Positions 1 to 5,700 are shown, counted from the stretch's first letter. The stretch is 10,920 bases of DNA from an uncultured bacterium (GCA_949288405.1 CASEKM010000032.1:1-10920); one strand, 5' to 3'. Notes: a model not told the origin generated them from the letters alone. Numbers and translations: made by a program.

Positions 1-52
1 GCCGTTCTGCTTTTGCGCCTAAGTTTTCTCAGCCAACGCTCCCAGTACAATA

Positions 53-105
53 GCCTTCCCCCTCCAAGGGGGAAGGTGGCACGGCGAAGCCGTGACGGAT
101 GAGGG
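53..105 (+). repeat. Two-hairpin palindromic repeat, unit 1
   Basis: First hairpin: nine-base arms CCTTCCCCC (54-62) and GGGGGAAGG (68-76). Second hairpin: CACGGC (80-85), loop GAA, GCCGTG (89-94). Conserved tail ACGGATGAGGG (95-105). Units 2 and 3 share this plan with different stem bases. From memory, repeats of this form are scattered in Oscillospirales genomes; that was not checked. Confidence 0.8.
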
Positions 106-144
106 TGGGGTTTTGAAACGCCCCCCTACTGGTTTCCGGTGGAC

Positions 145-168
145 TGTAGGGGCGGCTATCAGCCGCCC
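145..168 (+). repeat. TAGGGGCG-type palindromic repeat, copy A
   Basis: A TGTAG lead is followed by arms GGGCGGCT (150-157) and AGCCGCCC (161-168) around a three-base loop. It belongs to the family seen at 5672-5700, 5741-5765, 6021-6075 and 6101-6134, in which the lead is kept while the inner stem varies with pairing preserved. Confidence 0.7.
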
Positions 169-172
169 AAAA

Positions 173-218
173 GCCTTCCCCTTTAGGGGAAGGTGCCCCC
201 GAAGGGGGCGGATGAGGG
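173..218 (+). repeat. Two-hairpin palindromic repeat, unit 2
   Basis: Arms CCTTCCCC (174-181) and GGGGAAGG (186-193), then GCCCCC (195-200), loop GAA, GGGGGC (204-209), then GGATGAGGG (210-218). The second stem differs from unit 1 at most positions on both arms, but pairing and the GAA loop are intact. Confidence 0.8.
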
Positions 219-254
219 AAACGGCCCTGATCATGTGGGCGGTCCGTTTCCCAT

Positions 255-277
255 GGGCCGCCGAGGGCGGCGGCCCC
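255..277. repeat. Palindrome related to the 6021-6075 element
   Basis: Perfect nine-base arms GGGCCGCCG (255-263) and CGGCGGCCC (268-276) around AGGG. The same GGGCCGCCGAGG core occurs inside the element at 6021-6075, so this is probably a half or degraded copy. Confidence 0.6.
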
Positions 278-293
278 ATGTGGCCGCCCGCAG

Positions 294-355
294 GCCTTCC
301 CCTGGGAGCCGACTCCCCTTATCAAGAGGAGATGTCGCGAAGCGACAGAGGGGAT
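294..355 (+). repeat. Two-hairpin palindromic repeat, unit 3 (variant)
   Basis: It opens with GCCTTCCCC like units 1 and 2. The first hairpin is a different one: CTCCCCTT (313-320) against AAGAGGAG (324-331), with one mismatch. The second hairpin is TGTCGC (333-338), loop GAA, GCGACA (342-347), followed by GAGGGGAT. It looks like a fused or second subfamily of the same repeat. Confidence 0.7.
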
Positions 356-523
356 AGGGACAGGTGGCCCCGCAGGGGCCGGTTTCGGATTGCGTTTGTT
401 GTGCGCAGGAAGGTTTCGCCGCCTGGGACCACGCTCCAAGAGAAGCGATCAATTTCCCGGCGACGGAATCACAAAAGGGGAAAATTCTTTCTCAGCCAAG
501 GTGCCGGGCCCATTTATTTTTCC

Positions 524-1045
524 CTAACGCTCTCCCGGAAACCGGTTTGGCCTGGGACCGTCCGTTTTCGCCTCCGGGTACTGCTCCCGGATCCACCGGT
601 GGTCGGTACGGGCCATGAAATCACTGGAGACATTAAAATACAGATAGCTGTTTCTTCCTCGGTCCCAGGACACGTCTACATGGTACCAGTTTCCATCCAG
701 GCACACCATGTTCCAGGCGTGGAAGCGGCCATTTTGGTTTGCCGCTCCATAGACGGTGACGCACTCCACCTCCGCCAGGTCCATAAGAAGCTGGAAAGCG
801 GCGGAAAAGCCCAGGCAATTGGCCTGTCTCAGCACAAGGCCGCCGTATGGGGTCTGAAACTCCAGATGCAGGCCCAGCTCCTGAATCGCGTCGCCCGGCA
901 CCACCTGGGCCACCAGCCAATCGTGGGCGGCGATCTCTTTTTCATAATCGCTCATTTCCGGGGAAAACAAGGTCCCGGACAGCTCCATACATACCTCATA
1001 GAGCTCCAAATCCTGCCCGGACAGCCCCGCCGGGTCCCCAGCCAA
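524..1045 (-). CDS. Transglutaminase-like domain, probably the C-terminal half of a frameshifted lipoprotein
   Basis: The 173-residue frame reads as a transglutaminase-like fold. It has the lead-in MSDYEKEIAAHDWLV (31-45), a Cys in NCLGFS (Cys77), His in FHAWN (His109) and Asp in YHVDVSWD (Asp124), so the Cys-His-Asp triad is complete. Such domains cleave or cross-link proteins, and extracytoplasmic clostridial versions are common; the substrate is unknown. There is no good start: the frame is open only from about 1063, the first candidate is a TTG at 1045 without a clear ribosome binding site, and there is no signal peptide. It overlaps the end of the upstream lipoprotein frame. Dropping one T from the TTT run near 1043-1047 would join the two into one lipoprotein of roughly 360 residues. 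Either the gene is broken or the read has a 1-base error. Stop TAG at 524. Confidence 0.7.
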   Translation of the reverse strand: MAGDPAGLSGQDLELYEVCMELSGTLFSPEMSDYEKEIAAHDWLVAQVVPGDAIQELGLHLEFQTPYGGLVLRQANCLGFSAAFQLLMDLAEVECVTVYGAANQNGRFHAWNMVCLDGNWYHVDVSWDRGRNSYLYFNVSSDFMARTDHRWIREQYPEAKTDGPRPNRFPGER

Positions 1046-1619
1046 ACAGGCATCCCGGAACGTTCAGCCAAGTGACTTTCTCCGTGTCCTCCCAGGCCGT
1101 GTCCCGCGCCGTTCCGCCGCTTAAGCAGCTGTGAAATGCCTCTGCCGCCGCGTCCGGATCCGGGCAGATTACAAGAGCCGCGTAGGGCATCTGGAAAAAA
1201 CAGCCGTTTTGCTCCGCCGTATAGATACCCCGATCCGTCCCGGCCCGTGAAGTCCCCAGCTCCTCCAGATAGGACAACATAGCCTCCTCCACTTGGGTCT
1301 GGGAGACCTGGTCAGACAGCCGGAACACCACCAGCTCTACCCAATTTTTTTCGCTGCCCGCATACCCATTTGTATTTGCGATGCCCAGTATGTGATTTTC
1401 AGAGAGGTTCAAATTCTCTTCCCAAATCTTGATCCACTCGTCCATCATACCCTGGGCCTCATAGTCATACAGGTCATAGGGAATCTCCGGCTGGCTGGCC
1501 AACATGGCCTGGAGAATCTCATACTCGGTCAGGCTGGTCTGGGCAGGCTCCTCTTTTTGGCAGCCTGCCAGAAGCAAAACCACCGCCAGCAGTCCCAAAA
1601 ACAGGTGTGCCTTTCTCAT
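996..1619 (-). CDS. Lipoprotein, DUF4358-like, probably truncated by a frameshift
   Basis: A 207-residue protein from ATG 1619. The start is chosen because GGAGGGG lies eight bases upstream; a GTG at 1628 would sit too close to it. MRK is followed by a hydrophobic stretch and the lipobox LLAGC with Cys20, so it is exported and lipid-anchored. Residues 33-165 (ILQAMLASQ..., WVELVVFRLSD, ALVICPDPDAA) resemble the DUF4358 family of clostridial lipoproteins, whose function is unknown; this match is from memory. After about residue 190 (VTWLNVPGC) the frame turns into a Gly-rich tail of 17 residues that looks out of frame, while a transglutaminase-like domain continues one frame over. It follows the thioesterase by five bases, so it is likely co-transcribed with dnaN and the thioesterase. 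Confidence 0.75.
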   Translation of the reverse strand: MRKAHLFLGLLAVVLLLAGCQKEEPAQTSLTEYEILQAMLASQPEIPYDLYDYEAQGMMDEWIKIWEENLNLSENHILGIANTNGYAGSEKNWVELVVFRLSDQVSQTQVEEAMLSYLEELGTSRAGTDRGIYTAEQNGCFFQMPYAALVICPDPDAAAEAFHSCLSGGTARDTAWEDTEKVTWLNVPGCLFGWGPGGAVRAGFGAL

Positions 1620-1624
1620 GTCTT

Positions 1625-2086
1625 TCACCCCTCCGGGCCGCCGCCTCTCACCCCCTGCTCCACGCAGTCCTTCAGCAGCGCATAGAGATCGGGGAAGGCC
1701 TTTTTCAGGGCGATGGGCTTCTCCGTCCTCCGGTCGTAGAAGAAATGGGAGGAGGAGCCCAGGGTGTGCAGCTCTCCGGTCTCCAGGTCGGTCATCCGGT
1801 ACTCCAGCACCAGCCGGGCGGGGGAGAGCTTGGTCACCTTCATCTCAATGGCCAGGGTCTGGCCGAATTTGGTGGTCTTTTTGTAGGAGCAGGAGATATC
1901 GGTGAGGGCGAAGTCGATCCCCGCGTCCGTGGCTCTCTCATAGCTCCAGCCGATCTGCTCCAGAAAATCGGTGCGGGCCTCCTCCATCCAGTGGATGTAG
2001 TTGCCGTGGTAGACCACGCCCATACTGTCCGTCTCGTAAAACTGGGCCTTGCGCAGATAGGGCTTCCAGGTGATCACCTCAGCCAC
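1625..2086 (-). CDS. Acyl-CoA thioesterase, YbgC/FadM-type hotdog fold
   Basis: A 153-residue protein with the 4-hydroxybenzoyl-CoA thioesterase (4HBT) signature: YETDSMGVVYHGNYIHWMEEAR at residues 17-38, with the likely catalytic Asp20 and the helix start HGNY. Length and motif fit the YbgC/FadM-like group, cytosolic enzymes that hydrolyse acyl-CoA or acyl-ACP thioesters; the exact substrate cannot be read from sequence. The start is a GTG whose first bases overlap the dnaN stop by eight nucleotides, implying translational coupling with dnaN. The lipoprotein starts five bases after its stop. A thioesterase directly after dnaN is not the classical arrangement, where yaaA and recF follow; the link may be only co-regulation. 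Confidence 0.88.
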   Translation of the reverse strand: MAEVITWKPYLRKAQFYETDSMGVVYHGNYIHWMEEARTDFLEQIGWSYERATDAGIDFALTDISCSYKKTTKFGQTLAIEMKVTKLSPARLVLEYRMTDLETGELHTLGSSSHFFYDRRTEKPIALKKAFPDLYALLKDCVEQGVRGGGPEG

Positions 2087-3188
2087 CCGCCTTCAGCCGC
2101 ACGGGCAGCACCATATAGATGAAGTTCTCTTCCCCCTCGGCGGGCAGGATGACGCAGGGGGCCACGCCGGAGGAGAACTCCAGCCGCAGCTTGTCGGCGG
2201 GGGCCGCCTTCAGGGCGTCCATCAGGTACTTGTTGTTGAAGCCGATCTCCAGATTCTCGCCGTCTCCCTGGATGGGACACCGGTCGGAGGCGTCGCCGAT
2301 GCCGGTTTTGGTGGTGATGGACACCTCCCCGTCCCCAAAGACGCACCGCAGGGGGCTCTTCAGCTTCTCACTGATGATCAGCGACACCCGGTCGATGGAG
2401 GTGAGCAGGGTGCGGGCGTCGCACTCCACATGGATGGGGTTGTTTCGGGGAATGGCGTTGCGGTAGGCCAAAAACTCCCCCTCCAGACGGCGGCACACCA
2501 GCAGGGTGTCCCCCGCCTGGAACAGGATGTGCCGGGCCCCCTGGCTGATGGACACCGGACCCTCGCCGGAACAGATTTTCTCCACCTCGCTCAGGGCGGA
2601 GCCGGGGACCACAAAGGAGAAGGACTCGGCCCCCTCAATTTTATCCACAGCCTCCCGGCGCAGGGCCAGCCGGTAGCCGTCCACCGACACCACCGTCAGC
2701 CCCGTCTGATCCACTTCAAACAGGGAGCCGGTGTGGATGGGACGGCTCTCGTTGTCGCTGACGGCAAACAGGGTCTGGGAAATCATGGAGCGCAGCACCC
2801 CCTGCCCCAGGGAGAGGGAGTTCTGCTGTTCCACCGTGGGCAGCTCGGGGAACTCCTCCGGGTCGGTGCCCAGGATGTTGAACTGGCTCATGCCGCATTT
2901 GATGTTCACCATATAGTTTTGAGCGGAGAAATAGACCACATCGTCGGGCATTTTGCGGATGATCTCCCCAAACAGCCGGGCGGAGAGCACCAGAGAGCCA
3001 GGTTCCTGGATGTCGGCGGGGACGGTGGCTTGAATTCCCTTTTCCAGGTCGTAGCCGGTGAGGCGCAGACGGGTGTCGGCCTCGATCAGGATGCCCTCCA
3101 TGGCGGGGATGGAGCTCTTGGCCGCCACCGCTCTGGAGGTGGTGGCTACCGCTGACACCAAGAGGGCCTTTTCACAGGAAAATTTCAT
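2079..3188 (-). CDS. dnaN: DNA polymerase III beta subunit (sliding clamp)
   Basis: A 369-residue protein, the usual clamp length of about 365-380. The homodimeric ring encircles DNA and tethers polymerase III and other partners. It shows the N-terminal MKFSCEKALLVSAVATTSRAV, the central VSDNESRPIHTG region and the C-terminal YMVLPVRL, which corresponds to the conserved P-M-R-L end near the peptide-binding pocket. The open frame runs on to 3371, but ATG 3188 is the real start: AAGGAGG lies about ten bases upstream, and the upstream extension would run through the DnaA boxes. dnaA has its own terminator, so dnaN probably has a promoter in the 3189-3300 region; I see only AT-rich sequence there, not a clean -35/-10 pair. 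A 7-bp CTCTCTC/GAGAGAG hairpin (3226-3243) lies in its leader. Confidence 0.97.
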   Translation of the reverse strand: MKFSCEKALLVSAVATTSRAVAAKSSIPAMEGILIEADTRLRLTGYDLEKGIQATVPADIQEPGSLVLSARLFGEIIRKMPDDVVYFSAQNYMVNIKCGMSQFNILGTDPEEFPELPTVEQQNSLSLGQGVLRSMISQTLFAVSDNESRPIHTGSLFEVDQTGLTVVSVDGYRLALRREAVDKIEGAESFSFVVPGSALSEVEKICSGEGPVSISQGARHILFQAGDTLLVCRRLEGEFLAYRNAIPRNNPIHVECDARTLLTSIDRVSLIISEKLKSPLRCVFGDGEVSITTKTGIGDASDRCPIQGDGENLEIGFNNKYLMDALKAAPADKLRLEFSSGVAPCVILPAEGEENFIYMVLPVRLKAGG

Positions 3189-3248
3189 GTTGCGTATGCC
3201 TCCTTCAGCCGTGATCCTGCCCGCTCTCTCTCGGAAGAGAGAGGAGAG

Positions 3249-3437
3249 GATTTTATTTTTTAGTAACAGTAGTCCGTAGGGGGAAAAAATGTGGAAAACC
3301 GCCGGAACCGTTTGAGGCTCTAGGAGAAAACCGTCCACAGGGGGTGTGGAGGATTTTTGGCCCCTTTCCACAGCCGGGTGGGGCGGAGGAAGTTTTCCAC
3401 ACTATGCAAAGAGTTTTCCACATTTAAGTGTGGATAA
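3249..3437. other. oriC: Candidate origin of replication (oriC): DnaA boxes, trio tract and unwinding element
   Basis: Four sites match TTWTNCACA: 3290-3298 (minus, TTTTCCACA), 3393-3401 and 3414-3422 (plus, TTTTCCACA) and 3429-3437 (minus, perfect TTATCCACA). Weaker ones are 3364-3372 (CTTTCCACA), 3331-3339 and 3345-3353. Leftward of the first box is a G-rich spacer (3273-3283), then TAG-TAA-CAG-TAG (3261-3272), then the AT run 3251-3261. This order, box then GC-rich spacer then trinucleotides with A in the middle then AT-rich DNA, matches the DnaA-trio unwinding system described in Bacillus subtilis. The third trinucleotide (CAG) is off consensus. Position between dnaA and dnaN agrees with Firmicutes origins. 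Confidence 0.85.
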
Positions 3438-3446
3438 TTTAGGTCG

Positions 3447-3488
3447 AAAAAGGACAGGCCTGTTTCTCCCCAAAAGGGGAGCGGCCTG
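3447..3488 (-). terminator. Intrinsic terminator of dnaA
   Basis: On the minus strand, outer arms CAGGCC/GGCCTG (3483-3488 with 3455-3460) and inner arms CTCCCC/GGGGAG (3476-3481 with 3466-3471, loop TTTT) are followed by TCCTTTTT (3454-3447). It lies 100 bases after the dnaA stop and just before the DnaA boxes, so it should keep dnaA transcription out of the origin and separate dnaA from dnaN. Confidence 0.7.
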
Positions 3489-3496
3489 GACTTTGA

Positions 3497-3549
3497 TGAG
3501 AGTGGAGAGTGAAGATAGAAGAGAGAAGAGAGAAGAGTGGTGAGAAAGG
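3497..3549 (+). repeat. Polypurine tract with GAGAGAA-like units
   Basis: About 53 bases are almost all A or G on the plus strand, with only a few T residues, and GAGAGAAGAGAGAAGAG occurs at 3521-3537. It sits between the dnaA stop and its terminator, so the dnaA mRNA there is polypyrimidine. No gene is encoded. Strand asymmetry of this degree can favour unusual DNA structure; any role at the origin is inference. Confidence 0.6.
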
Positions 3550-3587
3550 CGAGCGCTCACCGGATTTGGTCGATGAAATGGAAAAAT

Positions 3588-4901
3588 TTACTCGTAGCGG
3601 ATGTTGATGTTGGCGGTGATGTCCTTGATGATCTCCGCCTTTTCCGGGTCGGTCTTCACCAGGTCCTCGATGCGCTCGATGGAGTGGAGGACGGTGGTGT
3701 GGTCCCGGCCGTCAAATTCCTTGCCGATCTCCTTGAGAGACAGGTTGGTCATGCGGCGGATCTGGTACATGGCGATCTGCCGGGCCAGGGAGATGTCCTT
3801 GGCCCGTCCCTGCCCCCGGAGGGTGGCCGGCTCGATGTTATAGAACTTGCACACCTCGTCGATGATCACGTCGGCGGTGGGCACAATGTCGGATTTTTCC
3901 TTGAACATGTCCTTGACGGCCCGGATGACGGTGTCCTTGTCCACCGAGTCCCCCATCAGCTGCTGATAGGCCATGATCTTGTTGACGGTGCCCTCGATCT
4001 GCCGCACGTTGGCGGTGATGTTCTCGGCGATGAGCTGGAGGAGAAACTCGGGCAGCTCCACCCCCATGCGGATGGCCTTGTTTTTGATGATGGCCATTCT
4101 CGTCTCATAGTCGGGGGGCTGGATGTCGGCCAGCAGGCCCCACTCGAACCGGGTCTTCAGCCGGTCCTCCAGGCGCAGCATCTCTTTGGGCGGCCGGTCG
4201 GAGGTGAAGACGATCTGTTTTTTCAGCTCATACAGGGTGTTGAAGGTGTGGAACATCTCCTCCTGGGTGGAGTCCCGGCCGGCGATGAACTGCACGTCGT
4301 CCATCAGGAACACGTCGGCGCCCCGGTACTTCTCCCGGAACTCCGCGTTGCGCCCCTCCCGGATGGCCTGGATGAGCTCGTTGGTGAAGGTGTCCCCCTT
4401 GATGTAGACCACCTTGTACTCCGGGTGGTTTTTGTGGATGGTGTGGGCGATGGCGTACAGCAGGTGGGTCTTGCCCAGGCCGGACTCCCCGTAGATGAAC
4501 AGGGGGTTATAGCTCTTCCCCGGGTTGTCGGCCACCGCCCGGGCGGCGGCGTGGGCAAATTTGTTGGAGGAGCCCACCACAAAGCGCTCGAAGGTGTACT
4601 CCTCGGTGCCGGGGAAGAAGTCGTCCTTCTGGGGCTTCTGGTACTGGTCCAGCTCCCCCTCGGTGAGGACCACCACGTCCATGTCGCAGGAGAACAGCTC
4701 CCGCAGGGCGGTCTGGATCTTCCCGGCGTACCGGGTGGCGATGATATCCCGCTTGAAGCGGGTGGGGGAGTAGAGGACGAACCGGTCGTCCTCCAGGGCG
4801 ACGGCGGTGGCGTCGTCAAACCAGGTGTTGATGGTGGTGGCAGTCATATCCGGCTGCATCAGGGTGATGACCTTGGACCATACGTCGGCGGCAGGGTTCA
4901 T
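3588..4901 (-). CDS. dnaA: Chromosomal replication initiator protein DnaA
   Basis: A 437-residue AAA+ ATPase that binds DnaA boxes, forms a filament and opens oriC. Domain I is residues 1-80. Domain II is a very short linker (about 82-102), so the protein is at the compact end of the family. Domain III is the AAA+ core, with Walker A GESGLGKT (138-145), Walker B VFLMDD (197-202) and TSDRPP (233-238). Domain IV is the DNA-binding part, with the DnaA signature IGKEFDGRDHTTVLHSIE (392-409). ATG 4901 has AGGAGG ten bases upstream. It is transcribed away from rpmH from an extended -10 promoter (5110-5138), through a roughly 200-nt structured leader, and ends at an intrinsic terminator (3447-3488). 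A perfect DnaA box at 5175-5183, upstream of its promoter, suggests autoregulation. Confidence 0.98.
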   Translation of the reverse strand: MNPAADVWSKVITLMQPDMTATTINTWFDDATAVALEDDRFVLYSPTRFKRDIIATRYAGKIQTALRELFSCDMDVVVLTEGELDQYQKPQKDDFFPGTEEYTFERFVVGSSNKFAHAAARAVADNPGKSYNPLFIYGESGLGKTHLLYAIAHTIHKNHPEYKVVYIKGDTFTNELIQAIREGRNAEFREKYRGADVFLMDDVQFIAGRDSTQEEMFHTFNTLYELKKQIVFTSDRPPKEMLRLEDRLKTRFEWGLLADIQPPDYETRMAIIKNKAIRMGVELPEFLLQLIAENITANVRQIEGTVNKIMAYQQLMGDSVDKDTVIRAVKDMFKEKSDIVPTADVIIDEVCKFYNIEPATLRGQGRAKDISLARQIAMYQIRRMTNLSLKEIGKEFDGRDHTTVLHSIERIEDLVKTDPEKAEIIKDITANINIRYE

Positions 4902-4992
4902 GGAAGGAAGACCTCCTCACAGAAAATGGCGGCGGCGGCCCGGGGAGGGGCGCACTTCACCCCTGTGGGCCGGACTCGGACCGGCGCAACGC

Positions 4993-5087
4993 AAAAGAAA
5001 GGTCCCCGCGGCCCTTTCGAGGCAGGGGACCCGTTTCCAACAAGGGGCGCCGCCGCCCCCAAAAACGGGGCGGAAAAAGGGCGGCGC
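4993..5087 (-). promoter_or_regulatory. Structured dnaA leader with attenuator-like hairpin
   Basis: Reading the dnaA transcript (minus strand), hairpin I pairs GCGCCGCC (from 5087-5080) with GGCGGCGC (5054-5047); an alternative inner pairing is CCGCCCC/GGGGCGG (5073-5067 with 5059-5053). Hairpin II pairs GGTCCCC (5031-5025) with GGGGACC (5007-5001), has an inner GCC/GGC, and is directly followed by TTTCTTTT (5000-4993). A GC-rich stem plus a T-rich run is the form of an intrinsic terminator, yet it lies about 92 bases before the dnaA start codon and after its promoter. This suggests premature termination or attenuation of dnaA. I recognise no known riboswitch or leader peptide in it. Confidence 0.55.
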
Positions 5088-5109
5088 TTCCGCTTCGAAT
5101 TCGCCTCTT

Positions 5110-5138
5110 ATTATACCAAAAATCCCCCCGGGCCGCAA
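5110..5138 (-). promoter_or_regulatory. dnaA promoter, extended -10
   Basis: On the minus strand, TATAAT (5115-5110) is preceded by TGG (an extended -10, TGn), and TTGCGG (5138-5133) lies 17 bases upstream as a partial -35. Transcription should start near 5103, giving a leader of about 200 nt. The -35 overlaps the inverted repeat 5126-5151. Confidence 0.75.
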
Positions 5139-5157
5139 GGATTTCCCGGGGTTTTTT
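5126..5157 (+). terminator. Terminator-like inverted repeat overlapping the dnaA promoter
   Basis: CCCCGGG (5126-5132) pairs with CCCGGGG (5145-5151) and is followed by six T (5152-5157). On the plus strand this has the shape of an intrinsic terminator, but no plus-strand gene lies upstream. It could stop antisense transcripts before the rpmH promoter, or be a structural element of the origin. An alternative pairing, AAATCC (5120-5125) with GGATTT (5139-5144), is mutually exclusive with it. Confidence 0.45.
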
Positions 5158-5174
5158 ATTTTAAATGTATGGAG

Positions 5175-5299
5175 TTATCCACAGAATGGAAGGCGGCTGT
5201 GGAGGGGTGGGCGAAAACGGCAAAATTCTATGGGCTTTCTGGAAAAACGACCACAAGATATGGTGGGTTTTTAGAAAAGTGGAAAAAGTTTGTGAAAAA
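5175..5299. promoter_or_regulatory. DnaA boxes between dnaA and rpmH
   Basis: One perfect TTATCCACA lies at 5175-5183 (plus). A second site at 5291-5299 (minus, TTTTTCACA) fits TTWTNCACA. Weaker sites are at 5199-5207 and 5279-5287 (minus, TTTTCCACT). The sequence 5261-5310 is AT-rich and A-rich on the plus strand. The site lies between the divergent dnaA and rpmH promoters, so it may serve autoregulation, a second origin sub-region as in the bipartite B. subtilis oriC, or both. Confidence 0.7.
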
Positions 5300-5313
5300 G
5301 AACAAAAAAGGAG

Positions 5314-5343
5314 TTGACAGAGGGAAAAGTCAGGCGCTATAAT
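5314..5343 (+). promoter_or_regulatory. rpmH promoter, consensus sigma-A
   Basis: Perfect TTGACA (5314-5319) and perfect TATAAT (5338-5343) are 18 bases apart. Transcription should begin near 5350, leaving a leader of about 120 nt before rpmH. This is the strongest promoter visible in the window, as expected for a ribosomal protein gene, and probably also feeds the genes downstream. Confidence 0.92.
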
Positions 5344-5356
5344 GGAAGCCGTCATT

Positions 5357-5420
5357 CCCGGGAGAGGGTCATTCTACCCTTTTCCGGGGGGTATCCGCGA
5401 ACCGCAGCCGGAGACGGCTG
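5357..5420 (+). promoter_or_regulatory. Structured rpmH leader
   Basis: Two hairpins lie in the 5' leader. The first uses CCCGG (5357-5361)/CCGGG (5384-5388) with inner AGGGT (5365-5369)/ACCCT (5376-5380). The second is CAGCCG (5405-5410)/CGGCTG (5415-5420) closed by a GAGA loop, a GNRA-type tetraloop. Neither is followed by a T run. They could be a ribosomal-protein control site or mRNA stabilisers; the function is not established. Confidence 0.45.
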
Positions 5421-5468
5421 TTGTTGGGCCGGTCCGCCGGCTTGAAATTATTTGAGGAGGTGTCCCCC

Positions 5469-5603
5469 ATGCTTCGTACCTATCAGCCCAAGAAGCGCCA
5501 GCGTTCCAAGGAGCACGGCTTCCGCAAGCGTATGGCTACCCGCAATGGCCGCAAGGTGCTGGCCCGCCGCCGCGCCAAGGGCCGCGTCCGCCTGACCCAC
5601 TAA
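5469..5603 (+). CDS. rpmH: 50S ribosomal protein L34
   Basis: A 44-residue, very basic protein of the normal L34 length. It opens MLRTYQPKKRQRSKEHGFRKRM and contains the conserved block MATRNGRKVLARRRAKGR (22-39). It binds 23S rRNA in the large ribosomal subunit. GAGGAGG ends eight bases before ATG 5469. It is transcribed from a consensus promoter divergent from dnaA, the classical place for rpmH next to the origin. What is odd is the distance to rnpA: 716 bases filled with palindromic repeats, where many bacteria have the two genes nearly adjacent and co-transcribed. Confidence 0.98.
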   Translation: MLRTYQPKKRQRSKEHGFRKRMATRNGRKVLARRRAKGRVRLTH

Positions 5604-5671
5604 AGGCCAGGACAGACCGCCATCATCCGATGGAGATACGGCAAAAGGACACAACCAAACAGACGCGTAAA

Positions 5672-5700
5672 TAGGGGCGTGGGAAGGTTTCCCCCGCCCC
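5672..5700 (+). repeat. TAGGGGCG-type palindromic repeat, copy B
   Basis: TAGGGGCG (5672-5679) leads into GGGAA (5681-5685), pairing with TTCCC and CGCCCC (ending 5700) across one mismatch. It lies 70 bases after the rpmH stop, but no T run follows, so I do not call it a terminator. Confidence 0.6.

Larger units (their letters stand above)
1..523. other. Gene-free, repeat-rich intergenic stretch
   Basis: I see no convincing gene here; open frames on both strands have low-complexity Pro/Arg/Gly composition and cross the palindromes. The stretch holds five palindromic elements, listed separately. Bases 15-46 match 5979-6010 at 24 of 32 positions without gaps, and both copies lie just upstream of a palindromic element, so this is another diverged dispersed repeat. 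Bases 366-383 form a small GGCCCC/GGGGCC inverted repeat. The rest, about 384-523, has no recognisable signal and is downstream of the leftward transglutaminase-like gene. No strong T-tract terminator for that gene was seen. Confidence 0.6.

Noticed and set aside
53..355. CRISPR-like spacing of repeated hairpins
   Set aside because: Units differ in length and in stem sequence, there are no constant direct repeats with uniform spacers, and no cas gene is present.
92..1075. A 327-codon plus-strand open frame
   Set aside because: It runs through the palindromic repeats and then antisense to the transglutaminase-like gene; composition is that of a shadow.
3189..3371. A longer DnaN N-terminus starting at 3371
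   Set aside because: The extension would be encoded by DnaA boxes and the unwinding tract; ATG 3188 has a proper AAGGAGG and matches the family N-terminus.
3537..5342. A 601-codon open frame on the plus strand opposite dnaA
   Set aside because: It is antisense to dnaA, rich in Gly, Val, Asp and His as expected from the reverse of GC-rich codons, and matches nothing. dnaA on the other strand has every family motif.
5674..5700. A terminator after rpmH
   Set aside because: The hairpin is good but no T run follows, and it fits the dispersed TAGGGGCG repeat family better.
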